From Candidatus Azambacteria bacterium RBG_16_47_10 (GTDB lineage Bacteria; Patescibacteriota; Minisyncoccia; GWC2-36-17; WO2-46-25), in contig MEYI01000036.1 of assembly GCA_001773975.1 (NCBI GenBank), positions 13,750 to 37,927 of the forward strand: a stretch of 24,178 nucleotides of DNA, written 5' to 3'. The position numbers and the translations under genes are program-made. Shown one piece after another: positions 7,297-13,742 of this stretch (positions are counted from its first letter, which is position 1; each line of letters starts with the position of its first letter). The notes under the pieces are model-generated. The model was not told where the DNA came from and ran no database searches. It was given only the letters and a program-made list of their open reading frames with translations.

Positions 7297-8598
7297 ATGA
7301 TTTGGCAAGAGTGGCCGCAGAGAAGCAGTATTTCTACGCTTATTTTTACTCAGATCAAAAATTTTTTCTCCGCTCTGTGGAGAAAAATCAATAGTACTCG
7401 ATCCAAATTCCCTGTACTCTCTACCGGGAATAGCTTTTTTTATGTGTTATCGCGCCTGAAAAACAATGTTTTTACGGCGTTTTTTGTTATTATGGTGCTT
7501 TTTGCATCATTTTTCAATATCGGCGATATGGGAGGCGCTCTTTCTGAAGCAACGATCTCCGTATTACGATCACATGAGGCATATGCGTATAAAGAGGTGG
7601 CGCAAAGGGCGGTTCAGGTTCGCGCCGCGACAGCCGATGCTCTGTATGATGCATCATTTAACGACGCCGAAGGAGGACGAGGCGGTCTGGATGATGAGGA
7701 AACGAGCGAGTATGCGTATCCCACAACAAAAGATGATGCGCTTGTTGCCGATTTTTCACCCCTGACCATCGATCAAAACCAGACATCACGCGATCAGATC
7801 ATATATTACGTTGTTGAAAGCGGTGATACGGTATCGGATATCGCGACGCGGTTTGGCATCGAATCCCCGACATTATTGTGGGCGAATGATCTTTCTGGCG
7901 TGGACTATATTCGTGCGGGCCAGCGGCTGGAGGTTTTGCCTATTGATGGCGTGAAATATGAGGTGAAGAAAGGAGACACGATCGGTGCGCTCGCGCAAAA
8001 ATTCAGCGCGCAAGAAGATGAGATTATCACATATAATCATTTGCCCGCGGATGGCGCGCTCCGCCCCGGAGATGCATTGATCATCCCGGATGGGCGGATG
8101 CCGCAGCCAAAACCAGCGCCTCGTCCGACCGCTATCGCGCGCGCATCGACCCCTTCACAGTCGGCGGCACAGACCGCTTCGAATAAATATTTTATCTTCC
8201 CGACGTCGGGAAGGAAATCGCAAGGGTATCACGGGAACAATGGTGTGGATATCGCAAATCAGTGCGGAACGCCGATCTATGCGGCGGCGGACGGTATAGT
8301 GACCGCTGTATTAACAACAACATCGCGCGCGCGCACCGGGTCTGCGGTATATGGCGGGTTTGGCAATCATGTCCGCATCAAGCATGCGAACGGTTCGGAA
8401 ACGCTGTATGCGCATCTTGAAAATATTTATGTTTTCAAAGGGCAGGAAGTGAAACAGGGATCAATGATCGCATTAATGGGCGGCGGATTTGAAGCAGTGA
8501 ACGGACGATGGGTGCGCATGGAAGGTGCGGGTAAATCGACCGGATGTCATTTGCATTTTGAAGTGCATGGTGCGAAAAATCCGTATTTGGTTAGGTAG
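7297..8598 (+). CDS. Membrane-anchored LysM x2 / M23 metallopeptidase (peptidoglycan hydrolase)
   Basis: A 433-residue cell-wall hydrolase. Residues 1-57 are a basic cytoplasmic segment, 58-76 a transmembrane helix, and about 77-165 a linker rich in acidic residues. Two LysM domains (about 169-214 and 219-265; ESGDTVSDIA and KKGDTIGALA starts) bind peptidoglycan glycan. After a Pro/Ala linker comes an M23 (lysostaphin/NlpD-type) endopeptidase domain (298-433), which cuts peptide cross-links. Its zinc ligands are present (H312, D318 and the HLH at 418-420), as is the YAH histidine (H373), so it should be active. About 15 extra residues sit before STGCHLHFE compared with classical M23 proteins. 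It has its own promoter and terminator and diverges from uvrD. The short leader makes the ATG at 7297 the likely start. Confidence 0.93.
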   Translation: MIWQEWPQRSSISTLIFTQIKNFFSALWRKINSTRSKFPVLSTGNSFFYVLSRLKNNVFTAFFVIMVLFASFFNIGDMGGALSEATISVLRSHEAYAYKEVAQRAVQVRAATADALYDASFNDAEGGRGGLDDEETSEYAYPTTKDDALVADFSPLTIDQNQTSRDQIIYYVVESGDTVSDIATRFGIESPTLLWANDLSGVDYIRAGQRLEVLPIDGVKYEVKKGDTIGALAQKFSAQEDEIITYNHLPADGALRPGDALIIPDGRMPQPKPAPRPTAIARASTPSQSAAQTASNKYFIFPTSGRKSQGYHGNNGVDIANQCGTPIYAAADGIVTAVLTTTSRARTGSAVYGGFGNHVRIKHANGSETLYAHLENIYVFKGQEVKQGSMIALMGGGFEAVNGRWVRMEGAGKSTGCHLHFEVHGAKNPYLVR

Positions 8599-8681
8599 AA
8601 TCTAGAATACAGAATACAGAATCTGGAAGCGGGTACCCCCCCCCGCTTCTTTTAGTTTCCCGTTTCTTATTTCTAGATTCT
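8597..8681. repeat. Short interspersed repeat AGAATCTAGAA at the ends of two convergent genes
   Basis: AGAATCTAGAA at 8597-8607 overlaps the TAG stop of the peptidase gene, followed by 7-bp units (AGAATAC twice, then AGAATCT). The inverse copy TTCTAGATTCT at 8671-8681 supplies the TAG stop and last codons of comM. Further copies lie beyond the other end of comM (10285-10309). Confidence 0.65.
8626..8653 (+). terminator. Terminator of the LysM/M23 gene
   Basis: GAAGCGGG (8626-8633) pairs perfectly with CCCGCTTC (8642-8649) across a C-rich loop, followed by TTTT. It serves the plus strand; the minus strand lacks a T tract after the stem. Confidence 0.65.
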
Positions 8682-10205
8682 ATCCTGGTCCCGCTGTTGG
8701 TATTGCAGTGCTTCTGCAATGTGATGAGAAAGGATCGCAGACGATCCTTCAAGATCGGCGATCGTTCGCGCAAGCTTGATGATCTTGTGATATACGCGCG
8801 CAGAAAAGCGAAGTTTGTCCATCGCCGCTTTTAATACCGCGAGCGATGCGGGATCAAGCGGGCAATATGCTGTGATATGGCGAGGAGACATATCGGCGTT
8901 AAGAGAAATGGTATCGTGTGAAAACCGTTCCATCTGGATGTGCCGTGCGGCGGCGACATTTTCCCGCACCCGTGCGCTTTCACTTTCCCCCGTTTTTCCG
9001 GAAAGCTCTTTATGTGTGACGGGAGGAACATCGACATGAATATCGATGCGATCTGCGATGGGGCCTGATATTTTTTTCTGGTATGCGATGACGGAGTGCA
9101 TGGAGCAGGTGCACTCGCGCTGAGCGGAGCGATAGTATCCGCACGGGCATGGGTTTTTTGTGGCAATGAGGATGATGCGCGCGGGGTATGTGAATGTTCC
9201 GTGCGCGCGGGATATCGTGATCGTTTTTTCTTCCAAGGGCTGGCGAAGCGCTTCAATGACATTGCGTTGAAATTCCGGGAATTCATCGAGAAATAATATG
9301 CCGTTGTGTGCAAGCGTTATTTCCCCGAGTTGTGCGTGCTTTCCTCCGCCGATCAGCGCGACATCCGATGCGGAATGATGCGGGGAGCGAAACGGTCGGC
9401 GCATAATAACGGCATTTTCTTCTCCAAGCGCGCCGGCAACGCTGTACACCTTTGTGGTCTCTATCGCTTCTTCTTCCGTCATGTCGGGTAAAATGGAAAC
9501 CAGTGCTTTTGCCAGCATGGTCTTTCCCGATCCGGGCGGTCCGGATAAAAGGACATTGTGTCCACCTGCGGCCGCAATGGCAAGTGCGCGTTTTGCATGC
9601 TCCTGACCTTTGATATGGGAAAAATCATATGCGTCATCGTGTTCATGCACGGGTGCCGGAGGTCGTACGTGAGCGATCTTTGGAATTGTTCCTTCTGTGA
9701 GGTATGCGATGCACTCGGCGATCGTGGCGACAGGAACAAGCGTGATGCCCGATATCAGTGCCGCTTCCGGCGCGTTATGCGCGGGAAGGATGACCGTGGA
9801 AAATCCTTTTTGCTTTGCATGCGCGACAATGGTAAGTGCGCCGCGTATCGGCCTGACAGTTCCGTCGAGCGCGAGCTCGCCGACCGCAAGCGTCCCGGAC
9901 GCGTTGCACTGTAATTGATCCGATGCGCACAGATAGCTCAGCGCGATCGGGAGGTCATATGCCGCCCCCTCTTTTTTAATATCTGCCGGCGCGAGATTAA
10001 CAACGATCTTTTGGTTCGTTTTTTTCGGATAGGCAAATCCGGAATTTTTCAGCGCGGCATTGATGCGGTCTTTTGATTCATCGACCGATTTGTCGGGAAG
10101 ACCGACGATGGTAAAACAATGGAGACCGTGCGTAATGTCGGTCTCCACGGTTATGATGCGGGCGTCTATGCCATGTACTGTCGCAGAAAAGATGTGCGCG
10201 GGCAT
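8673..10205 (-). CDS. comM: ComM/YifB-type AAA+ ATPase (magnesium-chelatase-like fold)
   Basis: A 510-residue protein of the usual length. The family is a hexameric helicase that promotes branch migration during natural transformation; it is often mislabelled magnesium chelatase. The N-terminal ~180 residues form the Lon-protease-like fold (HGLHCFTIVGLPDKSV, VNLAPADIKKEG). Then come Walker A GPPGSGKT (222-229), RPFRSPHHSAS (270-280), Walker B ILFLDEFPEF (303-312), the Cys-rich CPCGYY and CTCS pieces (353-368) and a C-terminal lid. In other CPR bacteria comM goes with type IV pilus and ComEC uptake genes; none are in this window. Its stop codon lies inside a copy of the TTCTAGATTCT repeat. No Shine-Dalgarno. 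Confidence 0.96.
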   Translation of the reverse strand: MPAHIFSATVHGIDARIITVETDITHGLHCFTIVGLPDKSVDESKDRINAALKNSGFAYPKKTNQKIVVNLAPADIKKEGAAYDLPIALSYLCASDQLQCNASGTLAVGELALDGTVRPIRGALTIVAHAKQKGFSTVILPAHNAPEAALISGITLVPVATIAECIAYLTEGTIPKIAHVRPPAPVHEHDDAYDFSHIKGQEHAKRALAIAAAGGHNVLLSGPPGSGKTMLAKALVSILPDMTEEEAIETTKVYSVAGALGEENAVIMRRPFRSPHHSASDVALIGGGKHAQLGEITLAHNGILFLDEFPEFQRNVIEALRQPLEEKTITISRAHGTFTYPARIILIATKNPCPCGYYRSAQRECTCSMHSVIAYQKKISGPIADRIDIHVDVPPVTHKELSGKTGESESARVRENVAAARHIQMERFSHDTISLNADMSPRHITAYCPLDPASLAVLKAAMDKLRFSARVYHKIIKLARTIADLEGSSAILSHHIAEALQYQQRDQDRI

Positions 10206-10218
10206 TTGTCGGGCAGAA

Positions 10219-10309
10219 GTGGAAAGGTGAAAGTTAAAAGTGGAAAGTTAGAATCTGAAAGCAAAATCAGTGATCCCTGCATTCTTCTAGATTCTGACTT
10301 CTAGATTCT
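10219..10309. repeat. Microsatellite-like repeats between comM and the dksA-like gene
   Basis: AGTGGAAAG occurs twice (10219 onward), interleaved with GTGAAAGTT variants. A 14-bp tandem, TTCTAGATTCTGAC then TTCTAGATTCTGCC, lies at 10285-10312. The second motif is the same as that at the other end of comM. This fills the 110-bp gap and no promoter is evident. Confidence 0.6.
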
Positions 10310-10315
10310 GCCCCC

Positions 10316-10630
10316 TTAGCATTGCGTATGCGTGCGCGCCGCAGGGTTTGCTTCAAGCCGAGCTTCATCGATCGCCTGCCCGCATGCTTCACAGGTGCCA
10401 TATGTTCCTTTTTCTATGCGTTCAAGTGCCGCGTCGATATCTTCAAGGCTGTTTCCGATCGTGCGATCCATCGATAACTCGATATCGTGCGCCTCCACCT
10501 GATCTGCTTCTTCTTCAGGAAAGAAGTGATCTGCATTATCGAATTCGTCTTCCTTGGCGTTTTCTTTTTGTTCCGCTCCAAGCTTTGTTTTTTCGTCACG
10601 AAGCAGTTTTTCAAATCGAGATGTGTCCAT
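10316..10630 (-). CDS. Short DksA/TraR-family zinc-finger protein with a Cys-Cys-His-Cys finger
   Basis: A 104-residue protein from the ATG at 10630; a longer frame to 10714 would overlap the preceding gene. DksA/TraR proteins insert a coiled coil into the RNA polymerase secondary channel to tune initiation, often with ppGpp. Residues 1-60 are acidic and helical, followed by the typical SLEDIDAALERIEKGTYG. The finger is C80-x2-C83-x17-H101-x2-C104: spacing matches the classical C4 finger, but the third ligand is His, and the protein stops exactly at the fourth. One inserted base in codon 101 would instead read TCIRNAK and continue into the repeat region, so a frameshift or sequencing error is a real alternative. 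It lies between comM and the nucleotidyltransferase-like gene, all minus strand. Confidence 0.85.
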   Translation of the reverse strand: MDTSRFEKLLRDEKTKLGAEQKENAKEDEFDNADHFFPEEEADQVEAHDIELSMDRTIGNSLEDIDAALERIEKGTYGTCEACGQAIDEARLEANPAARTHTQC

Positions 10631-10707
10631 AGTGAATGATATTAGATTCTTTTTAGCACGCTTGTAGTATACCGTAAAAAAATAAGAAGTTCCATTATGT
10701 GCCCGTA

Positions 10708-11634
10708 TCAGCATGACGGATGCGTAATGCCGAGCGCGCGAATACGGCGCTCGTAACGGTCCATCACCGCCTTGTTTTTACTGTGCGGATAATGAAGGAG
10801 TATGGCGTCGTCGCGTAAAATGAAATGCGCTGTGTCGCCTCCCCCCTTTATTTTTTGTTTAAGGCGGCGCATTTGCCATGCCTTGAGCCACTGTTCAATA
10901 CGGTCGCCAAACGCTCCGGATAACGGCGCTGCGATTATTTTTGAGATCATCCGTAATATCGCGACGCGCGGAAAGCGCGATTGTTTTTCCGGATAGCGAA
11001 GATGACGAGCGATCCATTTGTTCTGAGTAAAAAAGCGCGCAAATGCATCATGGTCAAACAACGGCAATGCGCGCGCGAACATGTGTGCCGACGCTATATT
11101 TTGCACGGGCGCTTCCGCATCATGCGCGAGAAAATAATTAAAGCACAGCTTTTCTCCGGTGATCGCATTGTCGCGGCGGCGCAAAAAAAGTGCGGCAAGC
11201 GCAAGCGACAGTGCGCGCACGGTCCATAGTCTCCCATGGCGCGCGATGCAAAAAATGTCGACATCGCTTTTGGATGTTGCATTATTCATGGCAACAGAGC
11301 CGGTGATCGCCATGGTGTGCGCAAACGGGATCGTTTGTAAAAGGAGCAGCGGGATAGTATTGCAAGCGATCTTTTTTACCGATGCGGCTTCCCGCTCCGG
11401 GATCATATGAAACGCATGCGCATGTGAGACAAGCGCGTAACGGTCTTGTTTTGCGCGAATAAGATTATTTTTAAGAAGATACGTATATGCACTCGGAAAA
11501 GCATCGGCTTCATGGAGCGCTGATCCCACGTGTACATACGCGGCAATATCATTGTGAGGAAATGCGGGACACGCCTCCGCTTCAGCGAGCGCCAATGTTG
11601 AAAGAATGGATGTGTGCAGTGCATCTCTTGTCAT
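10708..11634 (-). CDS. Nucleotidyltransferase-fold protein with N-terminal helical region
   Basis: A 308-residue protein. Residues 110-128 read TGSVAMNNATSKSDVDIF, the polymerase-beta-type nucleotidyltransferase signature (G112-S113 ... D124-x-D126, two metal ligands). This fold transfers NMP groups to small molecules, RNA or proteins. The N-terminal ~70 residues look like a winged helix ending in YLLKNNLIRAKQDRYAL, which could bind nucleic acid. The ~180 C-terminal residues are helical and basic (MRRLKQKIKGGG near 255). From memory, proteins of this layout are common in CPR genomes without a known substrate. It starts 23 bp after the Pro-rich membrane protein gene, so they probably share a transcript. 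The fold is likely; the substrate is unknown. Confidence 0.85.
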   Translation of the reverse strand: MTRDALHTSILSTLALAEAEACPAFPHNDIAAYVHVGSALHEADAFPSAYTYLLKNNLIRAKQDRYALVSHAHAFHMIPEREAASVKKIACNTIPLLLLQTIPFAHTMAITGSVAMNNATSKSDVDIFCIARHGRLWTVRALSLALAALFLRRRDNAITGEKLCFNYFLAHDAEAPVQNIASAHMFARALPLFDHDAFARFFTQNKWIARHLRYPEKQSRFPRVAILRMISKIIAAPLSGAFGDRIEQWLKAWQMRRLKQKIKGGGDTAHFILRDDAILLHYPHSKNKAVMDRYERRIRALGITHPSC

Positions 11635-11657
11635 AGGAGTACGAGATCACTGAAAAA

Positions 11658-12947
11658 TTATTTTTTCGACTGTCCCGCTTTATCAAGAAGCGCGAAGATC
11701 ATGTCTTTTGATGTCGCGACAATGAAGTGTGTATTCGATACCGCCCAATCAAGCGAGATATCGGGGCTCGGCATATTTACATAGCGTTTATAGAATGAGC
11801 CGTATGTGTTTGTTGAAAAAGAGGTATCCGCCGGTTTTTCATACATTTTTTCTATATACAATCCGGTAAGATCGGTGAGCATTGCCGGTTCCCATGCGAG
11901 TGCCGCCGATTTCACTGTTGTTTTGTTGGAGATCGCGGATGCAAAGCCGTAGCGCATTGTCTCCGCGCTCTTGTATCCGATAAGATCGGTGCGCTGTGCG
12001 AGTGATTGCAGTGATTGCGGCACGGCAAACCCGAGCAGATCGCCAATTTCAGCGCCGGAAAGATAGCGCGATTCTGTTGGCGTTGCAAACGTGAATATAT
12101 AGCGGATCGTTGTCGTGCTATCGGTTATCTTCGCGTTCTCCGCCGTTAATTTCTCAAGCGCTTCATTTTTATTGATCTCTGATAATGCGATCGTTACCGT
12201 GTGGTCAAGTGAAAGGACTGCCTCTGGAGCAATGGATTGTTCAACGGGTGCTGGCGGAGGAACAGGGGCCGGTGGAGGAGGAATGACCGGTTCCACGACA
12301 GGAGGGGTGGTTGTTGCCGCGGGCTCTATTGCCGGCGTGGTTGTTGCGGGTTCTTCGATCGGCTGCGGCTTCGGTTCTGTGACCGGGAGCGGTTCCGGTA
12401 CCGGAACAGGAATGGGTTGCGGCTCTATTGGCTGTGGTGCCGCCACCGGTTTTTCCGGTATTTGAACGATTACCTCAGATTGTGTGGCGCGCATAAAAAA
12501 CCACCAATATCCCGCCGCTCCCCCACCGATGAGAAGCAGAAGGACAATAGAAAGGATGATCGTTGTTGTGCCCAATCTGCTTCCTTGCGTTGGGATGCGC
12601 ACCTGAAATTGCGGTGTTGCAGCAGGAGTTTCCATTTGGGTTTCCGGAAGAGAAAACGGCTGATCGCGATCAGGAATGGTTTCAACCACCTCCCTGAATT
12701 TGTCAGGAGATGCTCCGTCGTTTGGCAATGATGTCGACCCGCCTTGGCTCGGCGAGACAGGTGGGATGAATTGAGAAAAAGGTCTTCGTGCTTCTTGCTC
12801 TTTAATAAATGATGCCGGATCCATCTTTGATCGTGCGACATCTTCCTGCATAGTATGGGTAAAAAGTTTCTTGTCGCCGACGATCGGCAATTCTCCCGGC
12901 GGTGTATTATGTGTTGGTGTTTGCCCCCCTGTGTTTTCCTGCGCCAT
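11658..12947 (-). CDS. Proline-rich single-pass membrane protein, unknown extracytoplasmic domain
   Basis: A 429-residue protein. A ~125-residue, low-complexity cytoplasmic N-terminus (Pro, Gln, Ser rich) precedes a transmembrane helix (about 128-151). A ~85-residue Pro/Glu/Thr/Val-rich stalk then runs to about 250 with repeated PxPxP units. A ~180-residue outer domain (about 250-429) is predicted to be folded; its end (SNTHFIVATSKDMIFALLDKA) has the look of a domain seen in other CPR membrane proteins of unknown function. The stalk suggests the outer domain is held away from the membrane. No good -35/-10 lies immediately before the ATG; transcription may come from the promoter at 13176-13205 through a ~220-base leader. 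Confidence 0.85.
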   Translation of the reverse strand: MAQENTGGQTPTHNTPPGELPIVGDKKLFTHTMQEDVARSKMDPASFIKEQEARRPFSQFIPPVSPSQGGSTSLPNDGASPDKFREVVETIPDRDQPFSLPETQMETPAATPQFQVRIPTQGSRLGTTTIILSIVLLLLIGGGAAGYWWFFMRATQSEVIVQIPEKPVAAPQPIEPQPIPVPVPEPLPVTEPKPQPIEEPATTTPAIEPAATTTPPVVEPVIPPPPAPVPPPAPVEQSIAPEAVLSLDHTVTIALSEINKNEALEKLTAENAKITDSTTTIRYIFTFATPTESRYLSGAEIGDLLGFAVPQSLQSLAQRTDLIGYKSAETMRYGFASAISNKTTVKSAALAWEPAMLTDLTGLYIEKMYEKPADTSFSTNTYGSFYKRYVNMPSPDISLDWAVSNTHFIVATSKDMIFALLDKAGQSKK

Positions 12948-12999
12948 AGAAAAATAATAAATAGTAACCCTGTATTCTTATTCTACTCTTTTTCAGAAA

Positions 13000-13064
13000 A
13001 TAGAAAAAGACCCTAGGTCTCGTTTGATTGTTGTTTGAAATGTTTGGAGACTTTTGGGTCTTTT
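13000..13064 (-). terminator. Terminator or attenuator-like hairpins in the leader of the Pro-rich gene
   Basis: On the minus strand two alternative folds share bases. In one, 13056-13064 pairs with 13005-13013 (9 bp) around a 5-bp inner stem (13047-13051 with 13017-13021). In the other, AGACC-TAG-GGTCT forms a compact 5-bp hairpin. Both end in TTTTTCTATTTT. This could end a ~165-nt transcript from the promoter at 13176-13205 or attenuate the downstream gene. Confidence 0.45.
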
Positions 13065-13175
13065 GGTTTTGCTGGATTTTTTAGAGATCCATTACTCTTA
13101 TTTTGTTTGTAATGTGCATGTGTCGTCCGTTCGGATTGTGAGAGAAATATATATCCTTGGAACTTCACCGAATTC

Positions 13176-13205
13176 ATTATACCGCGTTTGGTGAATAGGG
13201 GTCAA
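13176..13205 (-). promoter_or_regulatory. Strong sigma70-type promoter, minus strand
   Basis: TTGACC (13200-13205), 18 bp, then a perfect TATAAT (13176-13181). Transcription would start near 13169 and run towards the Pro-rich gene, whose ATG is ~220 bases away. No convincing coding frame lies in between. A DnaA box is 9 bp upstream of the -35. Confidence 0.75.
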
Positions 13206-13214
13206 AACACTACC

Positions 13215-13223
13215 TGTGGATAA
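13215..13223 (-). promoter_or_regulatory. Perfect DnaA box upstream of the 13176-13205 promoter
   Basis: The minus strand reads TTATCCACA, inside the palindrome CCTGTGGATAACAGG. A one-mismatch copy (TGTGGATAT) is at 13496-13504. As at 7225, the perfect box sits just upstream of a -35. Confidence 0.55.
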
Positions 13224-13233
13224 CAGGGGGACT

Positions 13234-13324
13234 AAAATAAAATGCTCTCCGTTGTGGTGAAGAGCATTTGGGATGGAAGGTATAGCCTCCCACTCCATTT
13301 TCAAGAGGCTTTTGGCCTCCGAAT
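13234..13324 (-). ncRNA. Candidate ~91-nt small RNA with three hairpins and its own promoter and terminator
   Basis: Reading from the predicted start near 13324: hairpin 1 (GAGGC/GCCTC, 13305-13319); hairpin 2, 11 positions of which 10 pair including two G-U wobbles, with loop CTATA (13270-13296); hairpin 3, a perfect 9-bp stem AAATGCTCT/AGAGCATTT with a 12-base loop (13240-13269), followed by TATTTTA as a terminator tail. A promoter lies at the right distance upstream. It does not match signatures I know for tmRNA, RNase P, SRP or 6S RNA. A reading frame crosses it, but only with a TTG start inside the promoter spacer, so I treat it as non-coding. Confidence 0.5.
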
Positions 13325-13330
13325 ATATGT

Positions 13331-13359
13331 ATGGTATAAGCGACAAAAAGAGAAGTCAA
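13331..13359 (-). promoter_or_regulatory. Sigma70-type promoter of the candidate small RNA
   Basis: The minus strand reads TTGACT (13354-13359), exactly 17 bp, then TACCAT (13331-13336). It lies 5 bp from the end of the MITE-like element at 13365. Confidence 0.65.
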
Positions 13360-13364
13360 TATAG

Positions 13365-13490
13365 TTAGGACTTACGCACATGGCGAACTTCTTTGTTACA
13401 CTTCAGAAAAAAACGCTCACCGTATAGCACATACGTCTCGCATTATTTTCCTCGTGCGCCGCGAATTTCATCCATGTGCGTAAGTCCTAA
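13365..13490. mobile_element. 126-bp MITE-like element with 19-bp perfect terminal inverted repeats
   Basis: TTAGGACTTACGCACATGG (13365-13383) is the exact reverse complement of 13472-13490. The ~88-bp core has no gene. The outermost TA on each side could be a target-site duplication of the Tc1/mariner-IS630 type. From memory, ends of the form AGGACTTACGCA occur on transposons and MITEs in other bacteria, cyanobacteria among them; the family is not confirmed. Confidence 0.65.
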
Positions 13491-13605
13491 TAATATGTGG
13501 ATATCGGCATGGTTATTTATGAAAAAAACTGGGATACTATATGTAAGGGTGCGCGCGATGATGCGTGTGCCGAGCACGATACTCAAACACCAACGGGGGT
13601 GTGTA

Positions 13606-13680
13606 ATGAAGAAAACGTGCCGTATCAGCTGTACCGCCTGCGGATGCGCAGGTACCTGTCCTCTCTGCGCAGCGAAATAA
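13606..13680 (+). CDS. Possible 24-residue Cys-rich peptide
   Basis: ATG to TAA encodes MKKTCRISCTACGCAGTCPLCAAK, with six cysteines in 24 residues (5, 9, 12, 14, 18, 21; two CxxC pairs). A G-run (GGGGG, about 9 bases upstream) is a weak ribosome site. A possible -10 (TACTAT, 13544-13549) lacks a good -35. A strong terminator follows 12 bp after the stop on the same strand, which supports a plus-strand transcript, although that terminator also serves pnp. It could bind metal like a miniature zinc ribbon. A chance frame in structured RNA is the main alternative. Confidence 0.3.
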   Translation: MKKTCRISCTACGCAGTCPLCAAK

Positions 13681-13691
13681 GCAGGGAAAAG

Positions 13692-13723
13692 AAAAAGGCC
13701 GCGGAATAATCCGGGGCCTTTTT
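13692..13723. terminator. Strong bidirectional terminator between pnp and the intergenic region
   Basis: A 14-bp stem with one mismatch (13692-13705 with 13710-13723), 4-base loop, with five A at the 5' side and five T at the 3' side. On the minus strand it ends the pnp transcript, whose stop is at 13743. On the plus strand it would end any transcript carrying the Cys-rich peptide. Confidence 0.85.
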
Positions 13724-13742
13724 GCTTTCACAGAGAAAGTGA

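Noticed and set aside
8673..10205. Magnesium chelatase subunit
   Set aside because: The N-terminal Lon-like domain and Cys motifs are those of ComM/YifB; no chlorophyll pathway genes are present.
10631..10714. 28-residue N-terminal extension of the DksA-like protein
   Set aside because: It would overlap the preceding gene and lacks family similarity; the ATG at 10630 gives a usual start.
12237..12731. Gly/Arg-rich plus-strand frame
   Set aside because: It is the antisense shadow of the Pro-rich stalk in the membrane-protein gene.
13098..13346. 82-residue minus-strand frame across the intergenic region
   Set aside because: It starts at a TTG inside the spacer of a promoter and runs through a terminator hairpin, a DnaA box and a second promoter. 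Composition is not protein-like. The regulatory reading explains more.
13200..13510. Replication origin
   Set aside because: There is one perfect and one near DnaA box, but no box cluster, no AT-rich repeat set and no dnaA or dnaN nearby.
13393..13709. Two longer plus-strand frames (95 and 70 residues) overlapping the MITE-like element and the terminator
   Set aside because: The first begins inside the mobile element and the second runs into the terminator stem. Only the short internal Cys-rich frame was kept, at low confidence.
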